Shown: positions 33,483-42,936, counted from the first letter of the stretch. The stretch is 64,000 bases of DNA from Thiohalocapsa sp. PB-PSB1 (GCA_016745215.1 CP050890.1:4092001-4156000), one strand, 5' to 3'. The notes: generated by a model not told the origin, from the sequence alone. Numbers and translations: made by a program.

Positions 33483-35768
33483 TCAAGCGTTTTTCGGTTG
33501 GTCAGCATGCAGTCTGAGTCTTACCTCGACTCCTGGCTCACGCCCAATCAGTGTTACCTCGCCGCCCATGGCGTGCATCAGCTGCTTCACCAGGGCAAGT
33601 CCGATGCCGGTGCCCTTGGTATCGCGGGTGGATTCCTGTTCCAACCGCTGAAATAGATCGAACACCCGCTTGCGCTCAGCCTTCGGTATCCCTGGCCCAT
33701 AATCGCGCACGCTGATCGACGGCGCACCGTCTGCGCCGGTGACACAGCGGATCTCAATACGCTTGATGAGCGCCGTGGCCGAGAACTTGATTGCGTTGTC
33801 CACCAGATTGATCAGCACTTGAATCAACGCGTCCGGATCGATATTGACGACAGTATCATCAATGCACTCAATGCGCAGTTCGAATCCGCCCTGCTCCGCC
33901 TGACTTGTCAAGACCACGCGGGCTTGGTTCATCACATCAACCAAAGGCACGGGTCGCGGCACCACGCGCAATTCATCGCGACCCATGCGCGCCAGTTGCA
34001 CTACATTCGACACCAGGCGTGACAGCCGCTGACTTTCATCTTGGATGTAGCGATAACAGCGTTCACGTTTAGTATCGCTGACCCAGCCCTGCTGTAATAT
34101 CTCGCTATGCATGCGAATTGATGTCAGCGGTGTCTTCAACTCATGGCTGACCGCCGCGACGAAATCCTGCTGTTGCCGAACCAGGGCGAGTTGATGCAAT
34201 CCAAGGCGGTACAGCCCATGAGTGCCAGCCAGCAACACCATCCCCAAAATTGCCCCAAGCCAATAGACCAGCACGGCGCCTGGCGGGCTGGGCAGCTGAG
34301 CCGCGGTAAACAACAGGCGCAGGGAGCCGAATGGCTCCCGCAAGCGACCGCGATAGACGACCAGGCCATTCAGGAGCTTACCGGTGCTTGGCAGAATGTA
34401 GTCTTGGCTGCGCGCGGGATAGACGCTCAGTGGTCGCTCATCCCATGTCATGGTCAGGCTCACGGCTTGTCGTAATGTCGAGCCGCGGAAAGCATCGGCG
34501 ATCAGTATGGACAAAAATGCTTCTGATTCGATCAGCGCGCCTTGAACATAGCGTGCGCCATCGCGCCAGGCCCAGCGGAATAACACAAAATGGCCGCTGT
34601 CGAGCAGATTGAAGCGAAATGGGTCGAGTTCGCTTTCAAAGGTACGGATCAGAGGCCGAGCCCGTATCTCTGCCAGCTCGGAATGCGATGCTGTACCAGC
34701 GTGCGATTCCTTGACCTTCTCTGCGTCTGAACTTTGCCGAATCTCAACTGGTGCGGATACCCCAAGCTGCAATGGCATCGTATGTGATTCAGGCGCTTGA
34801 TCGGCCCTATCGGCAGCAACGCTGACGCTCAGGTCGTTTTGCTTCCGCATGGCCCGCTCTCGGCTCGATTCCGCGCTCTTCTTTGTGTCCGTCGCACCAG
34901 GCTCAGGCAACGCTGCCTGTTCGCGTCGAGACGCCCGCTGCGGCTGCGTACCCGCCGCCAACACCTGGACTTCCTCCAGCAGCGCGGCATTTTCGTCCAT
35001 CTCCCGATCAAGCGCTGCACGATCATCGCTTTGTCGTTCGCTCCCGGTGTCCGGATCTGCCAGGGGTTTGGCAGATTCCGTCGACAGCCGCTCGAACATG
35101 GCTTGGCTCTTGGCCGTAACCCTGGCCGCGGGGGCTGCTTTGTCCCTGTCCTGGGGTGCCGCCTGCGCGATGCTCGAAGTGCTGTCGATGCCTTCGTCCT
35201 GCCAGGGTTCGGCCACCGATGCCCGTTGCGACGCGACGCCCAGCGAGGGCTCGGACTCCGGCAGCTGATTCGCCGATCGCGCTACCAAGGCGTTGCGAGC
35301 AAGGATGTCGCCAATACGTTGCTCCAGCGCCTGCCGACCGGCAAGCTCGGTGGCGTCGATGCCATAGGCGCTCGCATTCACACCGGGTTCGGGCAACAGC
35401 GGTGTGCTGAGGCGTCCGGTATCGTCGATCTGGAACCAGCCGATCAGCCCCGGCACAGCGGCCTGTACCGGAAATGACGCCAGCGCCGAGCGCTGCACAA
35501 AACCGGCGCTCGGGTCACCGGCTAGGGTCAGAAAGGCGAAATCGGTGAAAGAGCGCGCGTCCTGGGCACGAATCAAGGCCATCAATCGCTCATCAATGCC
35601 AAAGGTCAGCGCTTCTGCTGCCAGCTGTGTTTGCCGCAGGGCTTCCCATTTCAGCTGATCCAGCGCCTTGATCAACAATAAGGCGGATGGCAATGCCACG
35701 GCAAAGAAAAACAGCACCAGCCGTATTCGCAACCGCCGAAGCTCGCGGCGATCGACGGGCTTAGTCAT
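33483..35768 (-). CDS. Sensor histidine kinase
   Basis: A 761-residue membrane kinase. Span 1 is at about 17-36 and span 2 at about 490-515 (VLVYWLGAILGMVLLAG). The unusually long extracytoplasmic part between them has a disordered Gln/Glu/Ser/Ala-rich middle (about 165-350). The HisKA domain has AAVSHELKTPLTSIRMHSE with the phospho-His. The ATPase domain has LINLVDNAIKFS (N box), RDYGPGIPKAE and GTGIGLALVKQLM (G boxes). It overlaps the regulator gene by 8 bp, forming a two-component pair. Signal unknown. Confidence 0.9.
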   Translation of the reverse strand: MTKPVDRRELRRLRIRLVLFFFAVALPSALLLIKALDQLKWEALRQTQLAAEALTFGIDERLMALIRAQDARSFTDFAFLTLAGDPSAGFVQRSALASFPVQAAVPGLIGWFQIDDTGRLSTPLLPEPGVNASAYGIDATELAGRQALEQRIGDILARNALVARSANQLPESEPSLGVASQRASVAEPWQDEGIDSTSSIAQAAPQDRDKAAPAARVTAKSQAMFERLSTESAKPLADPDTGSERQSDDRAALDREMDENAALLEEVQVLAAGTQPQRASRREQAALPEPGATDTKKSAESSRERAMRKQNDLSVSVAADRADQAPESHTMPLQLGVSAPVEIRQSSDAEKVKESHAGTASHSELAEIRARPLIRTFESELDPFRFNLLDSGHFVLFRWAWRDGARYVQGALIESEAFLSILIADAFRGSTLRQAVSLTMTWDERPLSVYPARSQDYILPSTGKLLNGLVVYRGRLREPFGSLRLLFTAAQLPSPPGAVLVYWLGAILGMVLLAGTHGLYRLGLHQLALVRQQQDFVAAVSHELKTPLTSIRMHSEILQQGWVSDTKRERCYRYIQDESQRLSRLVSNVVQLARMGRDELRVVPRPVPLVDVMNQARVVLTSQAEQGGFELRIECIDDTVVNIDPDALIQVLINLVDNAIKFSATALIKRIEIRCVTGADGAPSISVRDYGPGIPKAERKRVFDLFQRLEQESTRDTKGTGIGLALVKQLMHAMGGEVTLIGREPGVEVRLRLHADQPKNA

Positions 35769-36492
35769 CGCTGGCGGCAGAGTCCCTTTGCTCGGCTACA
35801 TGCAGTCTGTAGCCGACGCCGCGTACGGTAATCAGCAGACGCGGCTGAGTGCGCTCGGGCTCCAATTTTCGCCGCAATTTAGCAATATGGATGGCCACGG
35901 TGCGGGTTTCGATCGTGGCCTGCTTCGGATAACCCCAGACTTGGTGCAGCAATTCTTCGGCTGCCACTGGACGCTGCGCATTCGCGGCGAGGTATTGCAG
36001 GATCTGCATTTCGCGCCGGGTCAGCGAAATCTGCCTGGCGTCGCGTGTCGCACACATATTATTCGCATCGATGTCGGTACCATCGTCAAGCCTGAAGCTG
36101 ACCGGCAGCACCTGCATCGGTCGCGCCCGGCGCAATACCGCTTGTATCCGCAACACCAGTTGCGCTACCGAGAACGGCTTGGCGATATAGTCATCGGCGC
36201 CGAGTCTGAGACCACGAACGATGTCCTCATCGTCGCCACGGGCGGTCAGCATAATGATCGACTGCTCTGGATCCTGCATCCGCACGCGTTCGCAGAGTTC
36301 ATAGCCGTCGATACCGGGCAACATCAGATCCAGCAGCAGCAGGTCGAAGCTTCCAGTCATGGCCTTGTGCAAGCCAGCATGGCCATCCGCGGCGACGCAC
36401 ACGTCATAGCCGTGGAAAATCAGCACATCGGTGAGCCCAATGCGAATTGGTTCTTCATCCTCTACGATCAGAATTCGCTGTTTGGATGGCAT
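35761..36492 (-). CDS. OmpR-family response regulator
   Basis: A 243-residue protein started at MPSKQRILIVEDEEPI. Receiver domain (about 5-120) with acidic pocket VEDEEP, phospho-acceptor Asp in LLLLDLMLPG and Lys in YIAKPFS. The C-terminal winged helix is shown by ISLTRREMQILQYLAAN and VAIHIAKLRRKLEPE. The gene overlaps the end of nagZ by 38 bp, and its stop overlaps the kinase start, so nagZ, the regulator and the kinase are probably one transcript. A link to cell-wall recycling or stress is possible but not shown. Confidence 0.92.
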   Translation of the reverse strand: MPSKQRILIVEDEEPIRIGLTDVLIFHGYDVCVAADGHAGLHKAMTGSFDLLLLDLMLPGIDGYELCERVRMQDPEQSIIMLTARGDDEDIVRGLRLGADDYIAKPFSVAQLVLRIQAVLRRARPMQVLPVSFRLDDGTDIDANNMCATRDARQISLTRREMQILQYLAANAQRPVAAEELLHQVWGYPKQATIETRTVAIHIAKLRRKLEPERTQPRLLITVRGVGYRLHVAEQRDSAASDD

Positions 36493-37624
36493 TGATTGTT
36501 TCACTTGTTGTTGACGCGTCAGCCAAGGCATCGGCAACCTGCTGGTGCTCCGCTGACCCGATCCGCCTCAGCGCCTCAGCCTTCGTTTGCGATTCAATCG
36601 GCGCCAACCAGCGGCGCTTGACGGCGCTGATGCGCCGCAATGATGCCTGAATGCGATCCGCTGAGACCCTGCCCTGCTCGATCTGTTCAGTCAGCGCCTG
36701 CATCAGGCTGAACTGGATATGCGTCTGTGGTTGCTGGCCATAGAGGCCACCGCCACCGCCGATGAATAAGTCACAGCCGGCGGCTAGGCCGCGGCTGACC
36801 AACTCATCCGCTGGCCAACGCCCCCAAACCCCCTGCATCTCCATATTGTCGGTCACGATCAGACCATCGAAACCCATCTCGTCGCGCAGCAACCCGGTCA
36901 GGATCGGCTGCGATAGAGTGGCAGGATAGATCTGGTCAAGCGCTGGATAAAGTACATGTGCGGTCATGATCGCTGCCACGCCGGCACGCACCGCGGCTCG
37001 GAACGGTAACAGTTCCAGTGCATCCAGCGCCGTTCGATCTTTGACCACGAGTGGTAAATCGACGTGCGAATCGCTGCTGGTATCACCATGACCGGGAAAG
37101 TGCTTTGCGCAGGCCAACAGGCCCTGCTGCTGAAACGCTTGGATCTGACAACAACCGATCTCTGCAACGCTCTCCGGCATGTGCGAAAAGGCACGGTCGC
37201 CGATCACCGGATTGGCCGGATTACTGTCCACGTCCATCACCGGCGCAAAGTTGAAGTTGATGCCCACCGCGGTGAGTTCGGCAGCGGTTATAGCTGCCGC
37301 CCGCACAATCAATTCCAGGGAACCGGTGCGCGCATGGTGTCGGCCCAACAGACGCGCTGACGGCAACTCGGTAAAGGGCCTGCGCAATCTGGCAACCCGC
37401 CCTCCCTCCTGATCGACACAGAGCAACGGCGGATCGGACTCAGGGTAGAGCCGGCGCAAGTCATGACATAGGTCGGCGAGTTGGCGTGGCGATTCGATGT
37501 TGCGGCGAAACAGGATGAAGCCTGCCGGACGCCAACGCTCGACAAGCATCTCGAGCTCTGTATCCAGCCGGGTGGCATCGAAGCCAAGAATGAATAAAGC
37601 GCCGGCTTGATGTTGTGGAGTCAT
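36455..37624 (-). CDS. nagZ: Beta-N-acetylhexosaminidase (GH3)
   Basis: A 389-residue cytoplasmic glycoside hydrolase of family 3. It removes GlcNAc from muropeptides during peptidoglycan recycling. Signature sequences are FRRNIESPRQLADLC, LLCVDQEGGRVARLR, the conserved KHFPGHGDTSSDSHVDLP loop with the catalytic Asp-His dyad, and GLIVTDNMEM with the nucleophile Asp. The length is somewhat above the usual 330-340 residues because of a C-terminal tail. No signal peptide. Upstream is the divergent nrtR promoter region. Confidence 0.92.
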   Translation of the reverse strand: MTPQHQAGALFILGFDATRLDTELEMLVERWRPAGFILFRRNIESPRQLADLCHDLRRLYPESDPPLLCVDQEGGRVARLRRPFTELPSARLLGRHHARTGSLELIVRAAAITAAELTAVGINFNFAPVMDVDSNPANPVIGDRAFSHMPESVAEIGCCQIQAFQQQGLLACAKHFPGHGDTSSDSHVDLPLVVKDRTALDALELLPFRAAVRAGVAAIMTAHVLYPALDQIYPATLSQPILTGLLRDEMGFDGLIVTDNMEMQGVWGRWPADELVSRGLAAGCDLFIGGGGGLYGQQPQTHIQFSLMQALTEQIEQGRVSADRIQASLRRISAVKRRWLAPIESQTKAEALRRIGSAEHQQVADALADASTTSETINAIQTANSDRRG

Positions 37625-37723
37625 AAGGCAATAGTCGCGTTGGCTGATCAGTAGATGACAGTAAAGAATGTATCAAATTGCGCAACAACCGGAAACGAAT
37701 CGATTGTTCTGCCATATTGCAAA

Positions 37724-37746
37724 AGTGTAAAAGATACACTATCTTT
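37724..37746. promoter_or_regulatory. Overlapping palindromes upstream of nrtR (operator candidate)
   Basis: AGTGTA (37724-37729) pairs with TACACT (37735-37740) across five bases. AAAGAT (37730-37735) pairs with ATCTTT (37741-37746), also across five bases. They lie 53-75 bp before the nrtR start in the nagZ-nrtR gap. Position and symmetry fit a regulator-binding site, plausibly autoregulation by NrtR. Confidence 0.5.
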
Positions 37747-37798
37747 GTTTAACACAACGATTGTGACGATCCAGTGACTCTCGAACATCACAGAGTAG

Positions 37799-38479
37799 AT
37801 GCCAGACACCCTACCCTATTGCTATGCCCACCCGCACCCCGCAGTCACCGCCGACGTGGTGTTGTTCACCATTTGCGAAGCCAGCCTGCAACTGCTGTTA
37901 ATCCGTCGTGGCAATCCACCTTTTCAGGACTGCTGGGCTTTGCCCGGTGGATTTCTCGGAATCGACGAGGACTTGGATCGGTGTGCAGCGAGAGAACTGG
38001 AAGAGGAAACCGGCGTTTGTAATCTCTATCTGGAGCAGCTTTACACCTTTGGTTCAGTCGGTCGCGATCCGCGCGAGCGCGTGGTCAGTGTCGCCTATTT
38101 TGCGCTGGCGCCGGTGGAACAATTACGTATTCGTTCTGGCGACGATGCCGCCGAAGCACGCTGGTTTAATTTAAAGGCACTTCCTCCGCTGGCGTTCGAT
38201 CACGCTGAGATCATTCGCATCGCACATGAACGACTGATTTCGAAGTTGGACTATTCCACCATCGCCTTTCAGTTGTTGCCCGAGACCTTCACATTGAGCG
38301 AGCTGCAGAGAATCTACGAGATTCTGGTTGATGCGGAGATTGACAAACGCAACTTCCGCAAATGGGCACAGGCTTTGCGGCAGATTGAGGAAACCGGCGA
38401 ATTGCGCCGACATGGCAATCATCGCCCGGCCCGCGTCTATCGCCTCATCGAGCGCAATCGCGTGGCTTACTTGAAATAA
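37799..38479 (+). CDS. nrtR: NrtR-type NUDIX transcriptional regulator of NAD synthesis
   Basis: A 226-residue protein with an N-terminal NUDIX domain (about 18-145) and a C-terminal winged helix (about 150-226, LPETFTLSELQRIYEILVDA). The NUDIX box (G-x5-E-x7-RELEEETGV) appears complete, so ADP-ribose binding or hydrolysis may be kept. In many NrtR proteins this domain senses ADP-ribose and the winged helix represses NAD genes. The next gene, 93 bp downstream, is nadA, which strongly supports the assignment. A palindrome lies upstream. Confidence 0.87.
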   Translation: MPDTLPYCYAHPHPAVTADVVLFTICEASLQLLLIRRGNPPFQDCWALPGGFLGIDEDLDRCAARELEEETGVCNLYLEQLYTFGSVGRDPRERVVSVAYFALAPVEQLRIRSGDDAAEARWFNLKALPPLAFDHAEIIRIAHERLISKLDYSTIAFQLLPETFTLSELQRIYEILVDAEIDKRNFRKWAQALRQIEETGELRRHGNHRPARVYRLIERNRVAYLK

Positions 38480-38572
38480 TGTTGGTATAGGCGGGATAAC
38501 CACCACGCAATAAAACGGCCGGCCCTGTCCGAGGCCCGCCCCGTTTCGCACAGATCGGAGTCTGAGACCTTT

Positions 38573-39643
38573 ATGAACACCGCACTCAATGAATCTACTG
38601 TCCACGCCAGGATCAAGGCTCCAGCATCCCCGCCGCGACTGCCGCTGACCGCGACCGACAAAGCTGAAATGAAGCAGCGCATCAAGAGGCTGTTGGTCGA
38701 ACAAAATGCAGTACTGGTAGCCCACTATTATGTCGACGGCGATCTACAGGCCCTGGCCGAAGAAACCGGCGGCCATGTCGCCGATTCCTTGGAAATGGCC
38801 CGCTTCGGCAACGACAGCGACGCAACCACGCTGGTGGTCTGCGGCGTGCGTTTCATGGGCGAGACGGCAAAAATACTGAATCCGGAAAAGCGTGTGCTGA
38901 TGCCAGACCTGGCCGCGACCTGCTCCCTTGACGAAGGTTGCCCGGCAGATGCTTTCAGTGCCTTCTGTGATGCACATCCCGATCGCACCGTGGTCGTTTA
39001 CGCAAACACATCGGCACGGGTAAAGGCGCGTTCTGACTGGGTGGTTACCTCCAGTATCGCTCTTCCTATCGTTAAGCATCTGCACGCAAAGGGAGACAAG
39101 CTTTTGTGGGCACCGGACAAGCATCTGGGCCACTATGTTCAACGTATGACCGGCGTCGATATGCTGCTTTGGGACGGCGCCTGTGTCGTACATGAAGAAT
39201 TCAAGGGTTTTGCATTGAATCAGGTTCGCCGACTCCATCCAGATGCGGCAATCCTGGTACACCCCGAGTCCCCGGAAGAAGTCGTCCAGCAGGCCGATGT
39301 GGTCGGTTCCACCACACAATTGATCAAAGCGGTCACCGACCTTCCGAATCAGAAGTTCATCGTTGCCACCGACCAGGGTATTTTCTGGAAAATGCACCAA
39401 CTGGCGCCGCATAAGACTCTGATCCCTGCTCCCACCGCAGGCGAGGGAGCGACCTGCGAGAGCTGCGCTCAGTGTCCATGGATGGCCATGAACGCATTGC
39501 AAAACCTCGAGCAGGTGCTGCTGCGTGGCGACCGGGAAATCCATATCGAGGAAAGCATACGACAGCGCGCGTTGCTGCCGATCCAACGTATGCTCAACTT
39601 CGCTCGCGGGCACGGCATTGGTGCCCGCCGCAACAGCGACTGA
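38573..39643 (+). CDS. nadA: Quinolinate synthase
   Basis: A 356-residue cytoplasmic enzyme with a [4Fe-4S] cluster. It condenses iminoaspartate with dihydroxyacetone phosphate in de novo NAD synthesis. The cluster cysteines are expected in DLAATCSLDEGCP, LLWDGACVVHEEF and CESCAQCPWMAMN. Other conserved blocks are LVAHYYVDGDLQALAE, YANTSARVKARSDW and WAPDKHLGHYV. Length normal. It follows nrtR in the same direction and is probably its target. nadB and nadC are not in the window. Confidence 0.95.
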   Translation: MNTALNESTVHARIKAPASPPRLPLTATDKAEMKQRIKRLLVEQNAVLVAHYYVDGDLQALAEETGGHVADSLEMARFGNDSDATTLVVCGVRFMGETAKILNPEKRVLMPDLAATCSLDEGCPADAFSAFCDAHPDRTVVVYANTSARVKARSDWVVTSSIALPIVKHLHAKGDKLLWAPDKHLGHYVQRMTGVDMLLWDGACVVHEEFKGFALNQVRRLHPDAAILVHPESPEEVVQQADVVGSTTQLIKAVTDLPNQKFIVATDQGIFWKMHQLAPHKTLIPAPTAGEGATCESCAQCPWMAMNALQNLEQVLLRGDREIHIEESIRQRALLPIQRMLNFARGHGIGARRNSD

Positions 39644-39936
39644 GTTCGCGCGTGGGCTGTGTGGATACCAGAAGAACTACCTTGGATCTGCTGGCCTCGA
39701 ATTCACGTCGGCGGTCAATCTGTACAGCCAGCTTGAATCAGCAGCTGCTGGTCGAAATTAACCCTTGTCTGCCACCAAGAGCTTGTACCTAGTGCCTCGG
39801 TGCAGATGTTCCAAGACAGTCTCCGGTCGTTGTCGTTGTCGTTGTCGTTGTCATAATCGTCTTAGCCGAATGCTCGATAATGACTACGATTACGACAACG
39901 ACAACGAACCGCCTCGGGATTTCTGTACCGCTCCAC
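39644..39936. repeat. Dispersed repeat D (GTTGTC hairpin), copy 2, and flank
   Basis: From about 39793 the sequence follows the family start (CGGTGCAGATGTTCC). It then carries four GTTGTC units (39828-39855) with opposing GACAAC units (39893-39907). No gene in the whole stretch; 39644-39790 shows nothing else. Confidence 0.65.
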
Positions 39937-40182
39937 TAGACTGTCGAAATCTGCAGTCTCACTAAAACAAGCGCTTCCCGGTTTATGGATGCTGAGTCGG
40001 TGTCGGTGTCGAGGTCAACATTAGGGATCGGTATCGAGCTCGCTGCTTTGATCGATGAGCGGATTCGATTCCGATTCCGATAGCGACCCCGACACCGATG
40101 AGGCTTCCCCAGTGCGTTCGACGAAGCAATCCAAGACCTGGAATCGGTTTGGCATCAAAACTCAGGACATTTCGACAGCCTA
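39937..40182. mobile_element. MITE-like element, second copy
   Basis: 246 bp related throughout to 24590-24841. Termini are TAGACTGTCGAAAT and ATTTCGACAGCCTA. No flanking direct repeat directly at the ends; TGTACC occurs on both sides at a few bases distance. Ends only about 30 bp before the next gene. Confidence 0.7.
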
Positions 40183-40213
40183 GCTTGTACCTGCCAACAC
40201 TCGAGGAAAATCC

Positions 40214-40900
40214 ATGGCCTTGCCGCTCGGTCTTAAACACCGTTATCTCGTCCCCATCGCCGTCGGCGCGGCAGCCGGCGCCCTTGGCAGCGCCACCGTA
40301 CTCATGGCTTATGCCCTGCTGTTCAGCAAGGGCATAGCCGTTTCGCTTGCAACCAAGACTGCTCTCGGCGCGAAGACCGCCGGCATCGCTGGGAACCTTG
40401 GCACCGCATCCAGCGGTCATGGACTGGTTGATCCGCAGGATCTGATCAATCTGCTGGTATCAGGTAGCGCTGGAGGCGTCGGCGGTGGCGTGACCGGTAC
40501 TCGTATGGCAAAGAGTCTCGTGAATCAGGGCATTGCGCCACTACAACAACGATTGGATGCACTCGCTGGGCAGGTGTCGAGCATCACTGATGAGCCGTTA
40601 TTTACCCCATACGATACAACACCGGAAAATGATCTTGGTTCAGCAGGCACTTCCGGTACAGCCCCGACCCCGACGGGCAGCAACAGCGAATTACAACGTA
40701 TTAGAGGTATCGGACCCAAATTTTCAAAAATGCTCAGTCAAGGCGGCATCACCACCCTTTCCCAATTAGCTGCTGCAGAAGCGCAAGCCGTATGCAATCT
40801 GGTGACAAGCTCAGAAAGCGGAGCGGCAAAATCACAGACCGAAAACTGGATCCAACAGGCACGTGCCATTGTCGATGATGAAACCGGCGATCATCAATAG
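40214..40900 (+). CDS. Membrane protein with a C-terminal helix-hairpin-helix motif
   Basis: A 228-residue protein. Two Gly/Ala-rich hydrophobic segments (about 11-38 and 75-95) suggest membrane insertion. The C-terminus has LQRIRGIGPKFSKMLSQGGI, then TTLSQLAAAEAQAV, a helix-hairpin-helix fold of the kind found in DUF-type proteins that may bind DNA or other proteins. The linker (about 125-155) is Pro/Thr/Ser-rich. Alternative starts are close together. Function unknown. Confidence 0.7.
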   Translation: MALPLGLKHRYLVPIAVGAAAGALGSATVLMAYALLFSKGIAVSLATKTALGAKTAGIAGNLGTASSGHGLVDPQDLINLLVSGSAGGVGGGVTGTRMAKSLVNQGIAPLQQRLDALAGQVSSITDEPLFTPYDTTPENDLGSAGTSGTAPTPTGSNSELQRIRGIGPKFSKMLSQGGITTLSQLAAAEAQAVCNLVTSSESGAAKSQTENWIQQARAIVDDETGDHQ

Positions 40901-40957
40901 CGATCAATAATCGCGCGGTTCTTGAACGCATCATCGATGAACGTCCAAGACGCCTAC

Positions 40958-41704
40958 TCATCCGATATCGGCGCAAAGCAAATCGATGAGTGCATCACGA
41001 TGGTCATTGATGAAGAAATGCCCACCATCGTAAACGTGGCTCTGGAAACTGTCGCTGCTGTGATGCAACCAGCCGTTCACTAGCCAGGGTGGAACCATCT
41101 CGTCATGCGCTCCTGAAAGAGCGATGATCGGCACGTCCAGGGGTGGCTCAGGGCGATAGACATAGCGCTCGTGGAGCCGCAGATCGGCGCGAATCAGCGG
41201 TGCGAAGAAATTCCGTAATTCCGTGCTTCCCAAGATCTCCGCTGGCGTGCCGCCGTAGCGAGTGAGACCCTGATATAAGCGATCTTCCGGTTCCTGATGC
41301 AGCGGCGCACGCAGGTTGGGCATGTGCGGTGCGCGGAACGCGGAGACAAAGAGAGAGTCCGGTGCCGGGGCACCTGCCGCACGCAATGCTCGCGCGGTTT
41401 CAAACGCGATCAAGGCACCCATACTGTGGCCAAAGAATCGGAATGGACGATCGAAATAGGGTAGCAATGCCGGCACCATGGCACTGATCAAAGTATCCAT
41501 ATCAGAGATTGGCGGCTCTTTGTAACGCGCACCGCGCCCTGGATAATGAATCCCGATCAGATCGACAGAATGCTGGATAAAGCCGCGAGCCCAACTGGAA
41601 AAAGCGACTGGCCCTGCTCCGGTATATGGAAAGGCGAAGATGCGATAGGGTGCCTCCAGCGTGTTGCCGAAAAGAGTAAGCCAAGGCGTCGAAGCAGAGC
41701 GCAT
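40958..41704 (-). CDS. Type II thioesterase (alpha/beta hydrolase)
   Basis: A 248-residue protein with FAFPYTGAGPVAFSSWA (oxyanion region), nucleophile motif FFGHSMGALIAFETA, an acid residue in ALSGAHDEMVPP and catalytic His in YDGGHFFI. This is the GrsT/RifR family, which hydrolyses misloaded acyl or aminoacyl groups from carrier proteins of NRPS or PKS assembly lines. No such assembly line is in the window. It lies two bases after the metZ stop on the same strand and is probably co-transcribed. The substrate is therefore open. Confidence 0.85.
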   Translation of the reverse strand: MRSASTPWLTLFGNTLEAPYRIFAFPYTGAGPVAFSSWARGFIQHSVDLIGIHYPGRGARYKEPPISDMDTLISAMVPALLPYFDRPFRFFGHSMGALIAFETARALRAAGAPAPDSLFVSAFRAPHMPNLRAPLHQEPEDRLYQGLTRYGGTPAEILGSTELRNFFAPLIRADLRLHERYVYRPEPPLDVPIIALSGAHDEMVPPWLVNGWLHHSSDSFQSHVYDGGHFFINDHRDALIDLLCADIG

Positions 41705-41706
41705 GA

Positions 41707-42936
41707 TCAGGCTCCTCTTAATTCATAGTTCCTGAACCCAGGCTCCAAGTCTGCCTGCAAATCCGCAACTGCCTCCAATCCGACGGCGATCCGAATCAGC
41801 CCCTCGCCAATGCCGGACGCCTCCCGCGCCTCCGGGCTTAAGCGACCATGGGTAGTGCTCGCCGGATGGGTAATGGTGGTCTTGGTGTCGCCCAAGTTGG
41901 CAGTGATGGAACAGAGGCGGGTCGCATCGATAACGCGCCAGGCGGCGGCGCGCCCACCTTCCACCTCGAACGAGACGATACCGCCGCCTGCTCGCTGCTG
42001 TTTGCCATCGCCTACAAGGTGGTGTTGTGGATGGGAATTCAGGCCAGGGTGATAGACCTTGGTAACCCCGGGCTGGGTATCGAGCCAGCGCGCCATCTCG
42101 AGTGCCGCCGCGGAATGCGCCAGCATGCGCAGTTCCAATGTCTCCAGTCCCTTCAGGAACAGCCAGGCATTGAATGGGCTCAAGGATGGACCGGCAGTGC
42201 GTACAACGCCGAATACATCCTCGCCAACCCGTTTTGCGTCGCCAACCACGGCACCACCGACGCAACGTCCCTGACCATCCAGGTATTTGGTCGCGGAGTG
42301 AATCACAAGATCGGCTCCCAGAGCTAACGGTTGCTGCAATGCTGGTGTACAAAAACAGTTGTCCACGGCAAGCACGCAATCATGCGCCCTTGCGAGGTCT
42401 GCCAACGGCGCGATCGCAGTCATTTCGGTCAGCGGATTGGAAGGTGTCTCCAGAAACAGCAGCCGGGTATTGGGTCGCATCGCCGCAGCCCAGGCATCAA
42501 GCGCGTCCAGTTCAACATAGCTGGTCTGAATGCCAAAGCGGACCATGTAATTATCGAACAGCATGGTGGTGCTGCCGAAGATGCTGCGCGATGAAACGAT
42601 ATGATCGCCGGCCCGCAGCAAACCCATGCAGGTGGCCAGGATCGCGGACATACCCGATGCCGTGGCAACGCAAGCCGCGCCCCCTTCCATGGATGCCAGG
42701 CGCTGCTCGAAGGCCTGTACTGTCGGGTTGGTAAAGCGCGAGTAAATATTCCCCGGCGCATCGCCGGCAAAGCGAGCGGCGGCCTCCGCGGCCGTGTCGA
42801 AAACAAAGCTGGATGTGGGGAAGATCGGCTCGCAATGCTCGCCCTCGGCGGTGCGGCGATGGCCGACGCGAATGGCTCGGGTGGCAAGCCCCCAGTCGGA
42901 ATCGGCATTTGGATCGGGTGTCTGATCGGCGATCAT
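41707..42936 (-). CDS. metZ: O-succinylhomoserine sulfhydrylase
   Basis: A 409-residue PLP enzyme started at MIADQTPDPNADSDWGL, preceded by GGGGAGA. It forms homocysteine from O-succinylhomoserine and sulfide in methionine synthesis. PLP lysine is in VIHSATKYLDGQGRC. Other typical blocks are YSRFTNPTVQAFEQRLA, SRSIFGSTTMLFDNY and DNCFCTPALQQPLALGAD. The purF-metZ order is the usual pseudomonad-type arrangement. Direct sulfhydrylation suits a cell with ready sulfide. Confidence 0.93.
   Translation of the reverse strand: MIADQTPDPNADSDWGLATRAIRVGHRRTAEGEHCEPIFPTSSFVFDTAAEAAARFAGDAPGNIYSRFTNPTVQAFEQRLASMEGGAACVATASGMSAILATCMGLLRAGDHIVSSRSIFGSTTMLFDNYMVRFGIQTSYVELDALDAWAAAMRPNTRLLFLETPSNPLTEMTAIAPLADLARAHDCVLAVDNCFCTPALQQPLALGADLVIHSATKYLDGQGRCVGGAVVGDAKRVGEDVFGVVRTAGPSLSPFNAWLFLKGLETLELRMLAHSAAALEMARWLDTQPGVTKVYHPGLNSHPQHHLVGDGKQQRAGGGIVSFEVEGGRAAAWRVIDATRLCSITANLGDTKTTITHPASTTHGRLSPEAREASGIGEGLIRIAVGLEAVADLQADLEPGFRNYELRGA

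Noticed and set aside
34797..35477. 226-codon plus-strand ORF inside the kinase gene
   Set aside because: Antisense to the coding part of a clear histidine kinase.
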